48,078 nucleotides of DNA from Pseudomonas fuscovaginae SE-1 (GTDB taxonomy: Bacteria > Pseudomonadota > Gammaproteobacteria > Pseudomonadales > Pseudomonadaceae): assembly GCF_000364705.1 (NCBI RefSeq), contig NZ_AQOH01000054.1, positions 1 to 48,078 on the forward strand, in the 5' to 3' direction. Each line of letters opens with the position of its first letter. The stretch's first letter is position 1. Shown piece after piece: positions 29,227 to 38,091 of this stretch. The notes beneath the pieces are model-generated. The model did no database searches and had not been told where the DNA came from. It saw only the letters and a program-made list of their open reading frames with translations. The translations under genes and the position numbers were made by a program.

Positions 29227-29327
29227 CTGTCTGGATGGCGGCCAGGGCGCGTGGTCGCTTGCACGATATCGGGGCGAACCGGGTACACTGCCCTCCCCGA
29301 ACGCCACGGACCCTACGAGGCTCACGC

Positions 29328-30794
29328 ATGCAGTATCGCGACTTGCGCGACTTTATCAGCGGCCTGGAACAGCGCGGCGAACTCAAGCGCATCCAGGTTC
29401 CGGTGTCCCCCATCCTGGAAATGACCGAGGTCTGCGACCGCACCCTGCGGGCCAAGGGCCCGGCGCTGCTGTTCGAAAAGCCCACCGGTTTCGATATCCC
29501 GGTGCTCGGCAACCTGTTCGGCACCCCGGAGCGGGTCGCCCTGGGCATGGGCGCCGATGACGTCGGCGAGTTGCGCGAGATCGGCAAACTGCTGGCCTTC
29601 CTCAAGGAGCCGGAGCCGCCCAAGGGGCTCAAGGATGCCTGGTCGAAGCTGCCGATCTTCCGCAAGATCATTGCCATGGCACCCAAGGTGGTCAAGGATG
29701 CGCCGTGCCAGGAAATCGTCCTCGAGGGGGACGACGTCGACCTTGGCAAACTGCCGGTGCAGCACTGCTGGCCGGGCGACGTGGCGCCGCTGATCACCTG
29801 GGGCCTGACGGTCACCAAGGGGCCGAACAAGGATCGCCAGAACCTCGGCATCTACCGCCAGCAGGTGATCGCCCGCAACAAGGTGATCATGCGTTGGCTC
29901 AGCCACCGTGGCGGTGCGCTGGATTACCGTGAGTGGTGCGAGAAGCACCCTGGCCAGCCATTCCCGGTGTCCGTGGCCCTGGGAGCGGACCCGGCGACCA
30001 TTCTCGGCGCGGTCACGCCGGTGCCGGACAGCCTGTCCGAGTACGCCTTCGCCGGCCTGCTGCGGGGCAATCGCACCGAGCTGGTGAAGTGCCGTGGCAA
30101 CGACCTGCAGGTCCCGGCCACCGCGGAGATCATCCTTGAAGGCGTGATCCATCCGGGCGAAATGGCTCCGGAAGGTCCGTATGGCGACCACACCGGCTAC
30201 TACAATGAAGTCGACGACTTCCCGGTGTTCACCGTCGAGCGCATCACCCACCGGATCAAGCCGATCTACCACAGCACCTACACCGGCCGGCCGCCGGATG
30301 AGCCGGCGATTCTCGGCGTGGCGCTGAACGAGGTGTTCGTGCCGATCCTGCAGAAGCAGTTCCCGGAAATCACCGACTTCTACCTGCCGCCCGAAGGCTG
30401 CTCGTATCGCATGGCGGTGGTGACGATGAAGAAGTCCTACCCGGGCCATGCCAAGCGCGTGATGCTGGGTGTCTGGTCGTTTTTGCGACAGTTCATGTAC
30501 ACCAAGTTCGTTATCGTCACCGACGACGATATCAACGCCCGGGACTGGAATGACGTGATCTGGGCCATCACCACGCGCATGGACCCCAAGCGCGACACGG
30601 TGATGATCGACAACACACCGATCGACTACCTCGACTTCGCCTCGCCGATCTCCGGCCTGGGCTCGAAGATGGGGCTGGATGCCACCCACAAGTGGCCCGG
30701 CGAGACCACGCGCGAGTGGGGCCGGGTGATCGTCAAGGATGAAGCCGTGACCCGGCGGATCGATGCCATCTGGAATCAGTTAGGAATAGATTGA
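29328..30794 (+). CDS. ubiD: 4-hydroxy-3-polyprenylbenzoate decarboxylase
   Basis: UbiD removes the carboxyl group in ubiquinone synthesis, using prenylated FMN made by UbiX. The protein has 488 residues, with '[20 protein letters not shown]' at the start and the flavin/metal-binding core near '[22 protein letters not shown]', where the conserved E-D/H residues are visible. '[15 protein letters not shown]' and '[14 protein letters not shown]' complete the family signature. ATG 29328 is supported by a GAGG at 29317-29320; longer forms are in-frame readthrough. The stop codon overlaps the ATG of the next gene (ATGA), so the two are translationally coupled. Confidence 0.93.
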   Translation: MQYRDLRDFISGLEQRGELKRIQVPVSPILEMTEVCDRTLRAKGPALLFEKPTGFDIPVLGNLFGTPERVALGMGADDVGELREIGKLLAFLKEPEPPKGLKDAWSKLPIFRKIIAMAPKVVKDAPCQEIVLEGDDVDLGKLPVQHCWPGDVAPLITWGLTVTKGPNKDRQNLGIYRQQVIARNKVIMRWLSHRGGALDYREWCEKHPGQPFPVSVALGADPATILGAVTPVPDSLSEYAFAGLLRGNRTELVKCRGNDLQVPATAEIILEGVIHPGEMAPEGPYGDHTGYYNEVDDFPVFTVERITHRIKPIYHSTYTGRPPDEPAILGVALNEVFVPILQKQFPEITDFYLPPEGCSYRMAVVTMKKSYPGHAKRVMLGVWSFLRQFMYTKFVIVTDDDINARDWNDVIWAITTRMDPKRDTVMIDNTPIDYLDFASPISGLGSKMGLDATHKWPGETTREWGRVIVKDEAVTRRIDAIWNQLGID

Positions 30795-31762
30795 TGCGTG
30801 TGACCTTGCAGCCCTCCGGAGCCGTACTGGAGATACGGCCAGGAGAGCGGATTCTCGACGGGGCCCGGCGGCTGGGCTATGACTGCCCGCAAAGCTGCCG
30901 CAATGGCAACTGTCATGTCTGTGCGGCCCTGCTGGTGGAAGGGCGGGTCGCGCAGGCCGGCGCTGTCCGTGACCATGGCGAGTTCTACACGTGTATCGCC
31001 GAGCCCCTGGAAGATTGTGTGGTGCTCTGGGATGGTGTCCTGGCCCTGGGAGAATTGCCGGTGCGTAGCCTGGCGTGTCAGTTGAGCGAATGCGTCGAGA
31101 TCGGCGGCGATGTCTGGCGGGTGCGCCTGCGGGCGCCGGCGGGCAAGCCACCGCGCTACCACGCCGGGCAATACCTGATGATCGAGCGTGACAGCGGCGA
31201 GAAGTCGGCGTTTTCCCTGGCTTCGGCACCGCATTCCGGGCGCGACCTGGAGCTGCATGTGCTGGCGCGTGAAGCCAGCGCGCGCAAGCTGATCGAACAG
31301 TTGCGGCGCAACCGCATGGCGCGGGTCGAACTGCCGTTCGGCGATACCCACCTGGCCGAGTTGCCGGATGCGCCGTTGGTGCTGATCGCCGCCGGTACCG
31401 GCATGGCACAGATGCACAGCCTGATCGAGCATTGCCGTTCGCGCGGCTTCGAGCATCCGGTGCATCTGTACTGGGGGGTGCGACGGCCCGAGGACTTCTA
31501 TGAACTGGAGCACTGGGACGAGTGGCAGAAGTTGCCCAACCTGTTCCTGCACAAGGTGGTCAGCGACCTGTGCGGCTGGGAAGGGCGCTGCGGCATGCTG
31601 CACGAAGCGGTTTGCGAGGACATTGCCGACCTGTCGAGCGTACGGGTGTATGCCAGCGGCTCGCCGGCGATGATCTATGCGACGCTGGATGCGCTGGTCG
31701 AGGCGGGGATGGACGCGCACCAGATGCGTGCCGATGTGTTCGCCTACGCGCCCAGGTCCTGA
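30794..31762 (+). CDS. Ferredoxin domain-containing NAD(P)H reductase
   Basis: This 322-residue two-part flavoprotein has a plant-type 2Fe-2S domain at the N-terminus (C35-x4-C40-x2-C43 and C67) followed by an FNR-type FAD/NAD module ('YHAGQYLMIERDSGEKSAFSLASAP', 'VLIAAGTGMAQMHSLI', final 'YASGSPAMIYATLDAL'). Proteins of this form are often annotated CDP-6-deoxy-delta-3,4-glucoseen reductase; in Pseudomonas they are conserved next to ubiD. It likely supplies electrons to another enzyme, perhaps in ubiquinone or flavin chemistry, but no partner is shown. Its ATG overlaps the ubiD stop by one base. Confidence 0.88.
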   Translation: MRVTLQPSGAVLEIRPGERILDGARRLGYDCPQSCRNGNCHVCAALLVEGRVAQAGAVRDHGEFYTCIAEPLEDCVVLWDGVLALGELPVRSLACQLSECVEIGGDVWRVRLRAPAGKPPRYHAGQYLMIERDSGEKSAFSLASAPHSGRDLELHVLAREASARKLIEQLRRNRMARVELPFGDTHLAELPDAPLVLIAAGTGMAQMHSLIEHCRSRGFEHPVHLYWGVRRPEDFYELEHWDEWQKLPNLFLHKVVSDLCGWEGRCGMLHEAVCEDIADLSSVRVYASGSPAMIYATLDALVEAGMDAHQMRADVFAYAPRS

Positions 31763-31784
31763 TTGGCCTTCAACTGAGACCGTG

Positions 31785-31933
31785 AGCGCTGTTGTGGTGA
31801 GGGGGCTTGCCCCCGCTGGGGAGCGAAGCTCCCCTGATGCCGGCTACCTCGCATTACCTGACAGTTCCGGGTGGCAGGTCTGGGGACGGCTGCGCCGCCC
31901 AGCGGGGGCAAGCCCCCTCGCCACAACAGCGCT
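31785..31933. repeat. REPIN-type inverted repeat
   Basis: The arms AGCGCTGTTGTGG plus GAGGGGGCTTGCCCCCGCTGG (about 31785-31818) and CAGCGGGGGCAAGCCCCCTC plus CCACAACAGCGCT (about 31901-31933) are near-perfect inverted copies around a spacer of about 80 bases. This architecture is that of Pseudomonas REP doublets, found between convergent genes. A related element is at the right end of the window. Confidence 0.75.
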
Positions 31934-31942
31934 GCGAATGCA

Positions 31943-32425
31943 TCAAAATCGCACCCCGGTGGTGATCATCGCCGCATTGAACCCCAGTAGCACCAGTTCG
32001 GTCGCCACCGGTCCGTAATGGGCGCCGACCGAAGGAATGATCACCGGCGCCACCCCCAGGCGGTTCAGCGGGATCTTGTCGCGGTACTCGCCGCGATAAC
32101 CCTGCAACAACCCACCCGTCACCTTCGCATACAGTGGGTAGCGCGCGCTGTCGAAGCGTTTCCCGACATAGCCGTAGTACGAACGCTGGCTGAACGAATT
32201 GCGAAAGGTCGCCGCGCCATATAGCCACCCTGAACCGTCGTGACGCTCCAGGCCGAGCAGGTCCTGGCGGTTGTTGTGTTCGGGGGCCGGCGAATAGTGC
32301 CGGCTGTACAGGCTGGTCTGGGCGTACCAGAAGCCCTTCTCCCTTGCGCCTTCCTCGGCGGCGAGCGCAGCGGTGGCCGGGCCCAGCGACAGGATAAGGG
32401 CGGCGGCGAGCATCGATCGGTTCAT
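31943..32425 (-). CDS. PagP-like outer-membrane beta-barrel protein
   Basis: This 160-residue protein has a signal peptide ending 'ATAALAA|EEGAREKGF'. The mature sequence follows the order of PagP, the lipid A palmitoyltransferase: 'LYSRHYSPAPEHNNR' for the N-terminal region carrying the catalytic His (here His43), 'GWLYGAATFRNSFSQRSYYGYVGKRF' for the extracellular loop region with Ser77, and 'VTGGLLQGYRGEYRDK...VIIPSVGAHYGPVATELVLLG' for the last strands. E. coli PagP uses His33-Asp76-Ser77; here the middle residue is Asn76. Similar pseudomonad proteins are often mislabelled sn-glycerol-3-phosphate transporter. The assignment rests on my alignment by eye and is not proof of activity. Confidence 0.6.
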   Translation of the reverse strand: MNRSMLAAALILSLGPATAALAAEEGAREKGFWYAQTSLYSRHYSPAPEHNNRQDLLGLERHDGSGWLYGAATFRNSFSQRSYYGYVGKRFDSARYPLYAKVTGGLLQGYRGEYRDKIPLNRLGVAPVIIPSVGAHYGPVATELVLLGFNAAMITTGVRF

Positions 32426-32729
32426 GTGGGCGGCCTCTCTGGTGGCGTGGTGGTTCGCGGAGGTGGCCGTTATACGTAGCGAGCGGTCAGGGCGTCAGTC
32501 CTTGGTCTCTGAAAGGTCTGTAGGGGTTTTTACCGATGCTGCGTTTAGCTTATTCATATTCGTTTCTGGTATTTAATTTATTCGTTACATGCAATTAGGC
32601 TATATGCCATCGGACCACCGGCTTTTTATCTGCCAATCATCAAGACAATGACCGACACCGTTCGCCACACGGACCGATCGTGCGAACTCGAGGCATGAAG
32701 CCTCGACTTTGGATTCCAAGGGGAGCGGT
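32426..32729. other. Divergent regulatory region and structured receptor leader
   Basis: No gene was found in these 304 bases between the PagP-like gene and the TonB-dependent receptor. The part 32520-32600 is AT-rich, suiting the back-to-back promoters. Close to the receptor lie two inverted repeats: GTTCGC/GCGAAC (32660-32665 and 32682-32687) and TCGAGGC-ATGAA-GCCTCGA (32688-32706), the second a perfect hairpin 11 bases before AAGGGGAG. No strong Fur box was recognised. Confidence 0.5.
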
Positions 32730-35132
32730 ATGGGGAGCAACACGCAACACCGGATGTACTCGGCGATTTTGTCGGCTCATCTGCTGACCGCCGCAGGCGC
32801 GATGACCTTCACCCCGGTGGCTGCCGCCGATTCGGAGAACACCACGGCCGATGCGCCGAAGCTCGATACCATCATTGTCACCGGTACCCGCGCCCAGGAG
32901 CGCACGGCCAGCGGTTCGCTGGCACCGATCGATGTGATCAGCGGCGACAGCCTGCGCAGCAACGGTTCGGACGAGTTGGGCACGGTCCTGGCGCGGCTGA
33001 TTCCCTCGATCAATTTCCCGCGCCCGTCGCTGGTGGACGGTGCCGAACTGGTACGCCCGGCGCAGTTGCGCGGCTTGTCGCCGGACCAGGTGCTGGTGCT
33101 GGTCAACGGCAAGCGCCGGCATACCAGTGCCTTCGTCAACCTCGGTGGCGCGGTGGGACGCGGCTCGGCCCCGGCCGACCTGAATGCGATCCCGATTTCG
33201 GCGGTCGACCATATCGAGGTGCTGCGTGACGGCGCGTCGGCCCGCTATGGCTCCGATGCGATCGCCGGGGTGATCAACGTGATTCTCAAGAGCGCCGACC
33301 ACGGTGGTTCGATCTCCAGCAAGTTCGGCGAATACAGGAAGGGCGACGGCATCCATCGCCAGCTCGATGGCAACAGCGGCTTCGCGCTGGGCGACAACGG
33401 CTTCTTCAACATTTCCGGGGAAGGTTCCGACAACGACTACACCAACCGTGCCGGCAAGGATTACCGTCCAGCCAGCGTCGGCTCGACGACCTATGGCCAG
33501 CAGGTGTTCCGCCAGGGTGAGCCGGCGACCAACGAAGGCCAGTTGCAGTTCAACTCCGCCTACAGCTTCAATGACGCGGCCGAGCTCTACAGCTTTGGCG
33601 GCTACAGCAAGCGTCGCGGCGAAACCGCGGCGTTCTACCGGGCGAGCAACGCGTCGAACAACATTCCGGCGATTTTCCCCAACGGCTACCTGCCGCTGAT
33701 CCACGGCAACCTCGAGGACACCTCGCTGGTGGTCGGCCTGCGCGGCCTGCTGGCGGACGACTGGCACTACGACCTGTCGGCCAACTACGGCAAGAACGAG
33801 TACGAGCTGAGCACCGAAACCATCAACACCTCGCTGGGCCTGAACAGCCCGCGCAAATTCGACAACGGCACCCTGAGCAACGACCAGCGCCAGCTGAACC
33901 TCGACCTGTCGCGTGAGTTCAGCCTCGGCTGGCTGCCGTACCCGGTATCGGTGGCGCTGGGTGCCGAGTACCTGCGCCAGGGCTACCAGATCAGCGCCGG
34001 CCAGCCCGAGTCCTATTACCAGAGCGGCAGTTCCGGCCTGGGTGGTTTCCGCGCAGCGGATGCCGGCAGTTACGCGCGGCACAACTTCGCCCAGTACCTT
34101 GACCTGGAGACCCACTTCACCGAGAAGCTCAGCGCTTCGGCGGCGGTGCGGCATGAGGACTACAGCGACTTCGGCTCGAACGTCAGCGGCTCGTTGTCGG
34201 CGCGCTACGACTTCACTCCGCAGGTGGCGGTGCGCGGCAGCATCTCCAATGGTTTCCGCGCGCCGTCCCTGGCCCAGCAGCACTTCACCTACACCTCGTC
34301 GCAGTTGATCGGCTCGACCGTCCAGGAGGCCGGAACCTTCGCCGCCAACAGCCAGGTGGCGCGGCTGCTCGGGGCCGAGGACCTGAAGGCGGAGAAGTCG
34401 CGCAACTACAGCCTCGGCCTGGTGCTGGAGCCGGCGGACAACCTGACGGTGACGGCCGACTTCTACCGGATCGACATCCGTGACCGCATCAGCCTGTCGT
34501 CCAACCTGGTGCTGAACAACGCGGCGATCAACTATCTGCAGGCCAACGGGGTCGGCAACATCAACTACACCAGCGCGCGTTACTTCACCAACGCCACCAA
34601 TACCAGCACCAACGGCATCGACCTGGTGGCCAACTATCGCTATCAACTGGACAACGGCGCGCGCTGGAACAGCACCCTGGGCTATAACTACAACCGGACC
34701 AAGGTCACCGATGTGAAGGACAACCCGGCGATCCTCAATCAACTGGGCGTCAACCTGGTGCGGGTGGACCGGCGTGAGCGGCTCGGCCTGCTGGGCGATA
34801 CCACGCCCCGGCACAAGCTGACGTTCGGCAACGACCTGAGCTTCGGCAACTGGGTGCTGCACAGCAACCTGACCCGCTACGGCTCGTTCACCAGCTATCA
34901 GGCCGACGCGGTCAACGACCAGACCTTCAAGGCGGCCTGGCTGCTGGACCTGGCGGCGGACTACAAGCTCAAGCAGTGGACCTTCACCCTGGGTGGCGAC
35001 AACGTCACCGACAAGTACCCGGAGAAGCTCAGCGCCTACGCCAACAGCGGCGGCAACCTGGCCTACAGCACTTATTCGCCGTACGGTTACAGCGGCGCGT
35101 TCTATTACGGTAAAGTGACTTACAACTGGTAA
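32730..35132 (+). CDS. TonB-dependent outer-membrane receptor
   Basis: This 800-residue receptor has a signal peptide (about residues 1-33, ending VAAAD) and a TonB box-like segment 'LDTIIVTG' at about 45-52. A plug domain follows with 'DELGTVLARLIPSINFPRPS', 'LVNGKRRHTSAFVN' and 'GSARYGSDAIAGVINVILK'-type motifs, then a long beta-barrel of alternating strands, ending in aromatic 'YYGKVTYNW' as required for barrel assembly. It imports an unidentified ligand such as a siderophore or other complex using TonB energy. ATG 32730 is chosen because AAGGGGAG precedes it by 5 bases. No linked siderophore genes or anti-sigma factor are present. Confidence 0.9.
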   Translation: MGSNTQHRMYSAILSAHLLTAAGAMTFTPVAAADSENTTADAPKLDTIIVTGTRAQERTASGSLAPIDVISGDSLRSNGSDELGTVLARLIPSINFPRPSLVDGAELVRPAQLRGLSPDQVLVLVNGKRRHTSAFVNLGGAVGRGSAPADLNAIPISAVDHIEVLRDGASARYGSDAIAGVINVILKSADHGGSISSKFGEYRKGDGIHRQLDGNSGFALGDNGFFNISGEGSDNDYTNRAGKDYRPASVGSTTYGQQVFRQGEPATNEGQLQFNSAYSFNDAAELYSFGGYSKRRGETAAFYRASNASNNIPAIFPNGYLPLIHGNLEDTSLVVGLRGLLADDWHYDLSANYGKNEYELSTETINTSLGLNSPRKFDNGTLSNDQRQLNLDLSREFSLGWLPYPVSVALGAEYLRQGYQISAGQPESYYQSGSSGLGGFRAADAGSYARHNFAQYLDLETHFTEKLSASAAVRHEDYSDFGSNVSGSLSARYDFTPQVAVRGSISNGFRAPSLAQQHFTYTSSQLIGSTVQEAGTFAANSQVARLLGAEDLKAEKSRNYSLGLVLEPADNLTVTADFYRIDIRDRISLSSNLVLNNAAINYLQANGVGNINYTSARYFTNATNTSTNGIDLVANYRYQLDNGARWNSTLGYNYNRTKVTDVKDNPAILNQLGVNLVRVDRRERLGLLGDTTPRHKLTFGNDLSFGNWVLHSNLTRYGSFTSYQADAVNDQTFKAAWLLDLAADYKLKQWTFTLGGDNVTDKYPEKLSAYANSGGNLAYSTYSPYGYSGAFYYGKVTYNW

Positions 35133-35159
35133 CCACTCAGGAGCCCCGCGCGATTCGTC

Positions 35160-35807
35160 ATGGCTGCTACAGATCCTGTGTTATCGGGTTTGGCTTATCC
35201 GCCGCGCCTTGAGCTGGGGGCGCAACTGACCCACGAACAATTGCTCAGCTCGATGCAGGCCACGATGGCCCGGCACAAGGGTGGTCCGGTCTGGCTGTTT
35301 GCCTACGGTTCGCTGATCTGGCGGCCGGAGTGTTCGGCGGTGGAGCGCGTGCGGGGTCGGGTGCACGGCTATCACCGTGGCCTGTACCTGTGGTCCCATG
35401 AGCATCGCGGCACGCCGGAGTTGCCCGGGCTGGTGTTCGGCCTGGACCGTGGCGGCTCCTGCAGCGGCTTTGCCTACCGGCTGCCGGAGGATCAGCTGGA
35501 GGCGTCGCTCTATGCCCTGTGGCAGCGCGAGATGCCGGTGCCGTCCTATCGGCCGCATTGGCTCAATTGCCGGTTGGAAACCGGGCAGACCGTGCAGGCG
35601 CTGGGTTTCGTCCTGGAGCGGCATCTGCCCAGCTACGCCGGCAACCTGCCCGACAGCGTTCTGACCCAGGTACTGCAAAGCGCCTGCGGGCGCTACGGCA
35701 CTACCCGCGACTATGTCGAGCAGACCGCCAGCGCCTTGCGCAGCCACGCCATGCCGGACCGAAACCTGGAGGCGCGACTCAAGCGCTGTCGCTCGGGCTC
35801 GCACTGA
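35160..35807 (+). CDS. chaC: ChaC-family gamma-glutamylcyclotransferase
   Basis: This is a 215-residue cytoplasmic protein. The substrate-binding signature 'VWLFAYGSLIWRPE' has the YGSL motif at residues 49-52; 'RVHGYHRGLYLWSHEHRGTPELPGLVFGLDRGGSC' and 'GFAYRLPEDQLEASLYALWQREM' are the other family blocks. ChaC enzymes release 5-oxoproline from gamma-glutamyl compounds, notably glutathione. It starts 27 bases after the receptor stop, so it may be on the same transcript; a functional link is not implied. A hairpin follows it. Confidence 0.88.
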   Translation: MAATDPVLSGLAYPPRLELGAQLTHEQLLSSMQATMARHKGGPVWLFAYGSLIWRPECSAVERVRGRVHGYHRGLYLWSHEHRGTPELPGLVFGLDRGGSCSGFAYRLPEDQLEASLYALWQREMPVPSYRPHWLNCRLETGQTVQALGFVLERHLPSYAGNLPDSVLTQVLQSACGRYGTTRDYVEQTASALRSHAMPDRNLEARLKRCRSGSH

Positions 35808-35830
35808 ACCCGCTGCACACATGGGATTGT

Positions 35831-35866
35831 CCCTGTGGGAGACGGCCGGGCGGCGCTCCCACAGGG
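35831..35866. terminator. Hairpin between chaC and glpT
   Basis: CCCTGTGGGA and TCCCACAGGG form a perfect 10-base-pair stem around a GC-rich loop, between the convergent chaC and glpT genes. No T-tract follows, so terminator status is uncertain. The loop shares a 17-base string with the repeat near 45388. Confidence 0.5.
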
Positions 35867-35875
35867 AGAGGTGGG

Positions 35876-37225
35876 TTACGCGATGGCGCTACGGCTCTCG
35901 CTGACCGCGCGGGTGTGCCGCAGTGTCGGCGCCAGGAAGGCCATGGCCAGCAGGCAGGCCGCCACCAGCAGGACGAAGCCGCCATCCCAGCCGAAGTGGT
36001 CCACGGTGTAGCCCATCGCCGCGCTCGCGGCGACCGAGCCGCCCAGGTAGCCGAACAGGCCGGTGAAGCCGGCAGCGGTGCCCGCGGCTTTCTTCGGCGC
36101 CAGTTCCAGCGCCTGCAGGCCGATCAGCATGACCGGGCCGTAGATCAGGAAACCGATGGAGAACAGCGCGATCATGTCGATGGTCGGATGGCCGGCCGGG
36201 TTGAGCCAGTACACCAGCGTCGCCACGGTCACCAGGCCCATGAATACCATGCCGGTCAGGGCACGGTTGCCCCGGAAGATCTTGTCCGACATCCAGCCGC
36301 ACAGCAGTGTGCCCGGAATCCCCGCCCATTCGTAGAAGAAATAGGCCCAGGAGGTCTTGTCGACGTCGAAGTGCTTGGCTTCCTTGAGGTAGGTCGGCGC
36401 CCAGTCCAGGACGCCGTAGCGCAACAGGTAGACGAAGACGTTGGCCATGGCGATGTACCAGAGCATCTTGTTGCGCAACACGTACTTGACGAAGATTTCC
36501 TTGGCGCTGAACTCGCTTTCGTGGCTGGCGTCGTAGCCTTCGGGGTAATCGTTCTTGTACTTCTCGACGGGCGGCAGGCCGACCGACTGCGGGGTATCGC
36601 GCATGGTGATGAAAGCGAATGCCGCAACGGCCAGGGCTACGGTCGCCGGTACGTAGAACGCCGCGTGCCAGTCATTGAACCAGCCCATGCCGAGCAGGAA
36701 CAGCGGGCCGATCAGGCCACCGCCGACGTTATGCGCGACGTTCCACACCGAGACCACGCCGCCGCGTTCCTTTTGCGACCACCAGTGCACCATGGTCCGT
36801 CCGCTCGGCGGCCAGCCCATACCCTGGGCCCAGCCGTTGATGAACAGCAGGATGAACATCATGGTGACGCTGGACGTGGCCCAGGGTGCGAAACCGAAAA
36901 TGAACATCACCGCCGCAGAGATCAGCAGGCCGAAGGTCAGGAAGTAGCGCGGGTTGGAGCGGTCGGACACCAGGCCCATGAGAAACTTCGACAGGCCGTA
37001 GGCGATGGCGATCGCCGACATCGCCACACCCAGGTCGCCACGGCTATAGCCCTGTTCGATCAGGTACGGCATGGCCAGCGAGAAGTTCTTGCGCAGCAGG
37101 TAGTAACCGGCATAGCCGAAGAAGATCCCGGCGAAAATCTGCCAGCGCAGGCGTCGGTAGGTGCTGTCGATTTTTTCCTCGGGCAGGGGAGCCCGGTGTG
37201 CGGCAGGTCGAAAGAAGGCAAACAT
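35876..37225 (-). CDS. glpT: Glycerol-3-phosphate transporter
   Basis: This 449-residue major-facilitator permease of the organophosphate:phosphate antiporter family has twelve hydrophobic helices. '[30 protein letters not shown]' at the N-terminus includes the Arg that contacts the phosphate in GlpT; '[19 protein letters not shown]' and '[22 protein letters not shown]' are the other signatures. It exchanges external glycerol-3-phosphate for internal phosphate. GGAG lies 8 bases before the ATG on the minus strand. A GlpR-like operator upstream supports glycerol control, although no other glp genes are in the window. Confidence 0.93.
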   Translation of the reverse strand: MFAFFRPAAHRAPLPEEKIDSTYRRLRWQIFAGIFFGYAGYYLLRKNFSLAMPYLIEQGYSRGDLGVAMSAIAIAYGLSKFLMGLVSDRSNPRYFLTFGLLISAAVMFIFGFAPWATSSVTMMFILLFINGWAQGMGWPPSGRTMVHWWSQKERGGVVSVWNVAHNVGGGLIGPLFLLGMGWFNDWHAAFYVPATVALAVAAFAFITMRDTPQSVGLPPVEKYKNDYPEGYDASHESEFSAKEIFVKYVLRNKMLWYIAMANVFVYLLRYGVLDWAPTYLKEAKHFDVDKTSWAYFFYEWAGIPGTLLCGWMSDKIFRGNRALTGMVFMGLVTVATLVYWLNPAGHPTIDMIALFSIGFLIYGPVMLIGLQALELAPKKAAGTAAGFTGLFGYLGGSVAASAAMGYTVDHFGWDGGFVLLVAACLLAMAFLAPTLRHTRAVSESRSAIA

Positions 37226-37270
37226 TCAAGAGCTCCAGATTTCTTGTTTTGACTGCGGATGCGAATGTTA

Positions 37271-37290
37271 CATTTTCGTTACCGAAAATA
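37271..37290 (-). promoter_or_regulatory. GlpR operator of glpT
   Basis: CATTTTCGTTACCGAAAATA is an inverted repeat matching 16 of 20 positions of the E. coli GlpR consensus WATGTTCGWTAWCGAACATW. It lies 46 bases upstream of the glpT start, next to a TATTTT -10-like box on the minus strand. GlpR repression is inferred. Confidence 0.65.
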
Positions 37291-37379
37291 GCAGGCTTTC
37301 TCATCTACAAATGTAAGAAATGGAGCATTCTTGATGTTGTTTTTTGAACATGTCGCGAAGGATTAAGTGAAGGACGTTT

Positions 37380-37988
37380 TCAGGGTGGGCCGCCATCGCC
37401 GGGCAGCAGGTGTTCCTGGATCTTTTCGCTGCGCGATTCGACCAGTTTGCCCTGATCATCGAAACGCAGGACCAGCAGCCAGTCGTAGACGTCATCCGGC
37501 CAGTGCTTGTGGCCGAGCAGCTTTTTCGTGTCGCCGCCAAAGGCCTCGATCAGGTTGTCGATATGGCCGTGATGCCAGGCGATCAGCAGCACCGGTGCCG
37601 GGTTGTCCTTGCCCAGTGACTTGACCAGCTTGTCGACCTGGTCGTCGGCGTACGGTTGTTCGATCGGCAGTTGCAGGCGCTGGGCGAGCGGGGTGAGGGT
37701 CAGGCGCGGGCGGTCGCTTTCCTTGCTGTCGCGGGTGGCGATCAGGCGTTGCGGTATCAGGTCCTGGCCCTTGAGTTCGAGCGGGTCGAAGTAGCTGGCG
37801 TAGGCCTGGGCGCGTTGTTCGCCCCTGGGGCTCAGGCCGCGGCCCTGGTCGGGTTTTTCCGCGTGCCGGACGATCAGCACGGTGGTGTCGCGCAGGCCCT
37901 GCGTCTTCTGGGCCTGGGCCGTGACGGGCAGTATCAGCGCCGACAACAGCAGGGCGCCGGGTAGCAGTTTGTGCAGCAGCGCAATCAT
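37380..37988 (-). CDS. Histidine phosphatase family protein, exported
   Basis: This 202-residue protein has a signal peptide (MIALLHKLLPGALLLSALILPVTAQA) and the branch-1 histidine-phosphatase motif 'VLIVRHAEKPDQ' with R41-H42. The second catalytic histidine is in 'LLIAWHHGHIDNLI'. It therefore acts in the periplasm on an unknown phospho-compound. The ATG at 37988 is supported by GGAGG 7 bases upstream; a longer in-frame reading extends far upstream without a signal. It is on the same strand as glpT and the quinone reductase gene but separated by gaps of 103 bases or more. Confidence 0.83.
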   Translation of the reverse strand: MIALLHKLLPGALLLSALILPVTAQAQKTQGLRDTTVLIVRHAEKPDQGRGLSPRGEQRAQAYASYFDPLELKGQDLIPQRLIATRDSKESDRPRLTLTPLAQRLQLPIEQPYADDQVDKLVKSLGKDNPAPVLLIAWHHGHIDNLIEAFGGDTKKLLGHKHWPDDVYDWLLVLRFDDQGKLVESRSEKIQEHLLPGDGGPP

Positions 37989-38091
37989 TGATGTGCCTCC
38001 ATGGGATCGGGAGCAGCGCCCGGGCTGGGCGCTGTCGGTCCATGGGGCTGAATATAGCCTTGTTCGGCGCGAGGGCCGGATGAAACCTGTG

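Noticed and set aside
31943..32425. Label 'sn-glycerol-3-phosphate transporter'
   Set aside because: The 160-residue protein has one signal peptide and a beta-barrel pattern, not the helices of a transporter; the true GlpT is at 35876-37225.
32520..32600. Fur box before the TonB-dependent receptor
   Set aside because: The best 19-base window matches only about 10 positions and lacks the repeated GATAAT core.
32640..34862. A 740-codon open frame antisense to the TonB-dependent receptor
   Set aside because: Same codon-bias effect; the protein has no recognisable domain and the receptor frame is complete.
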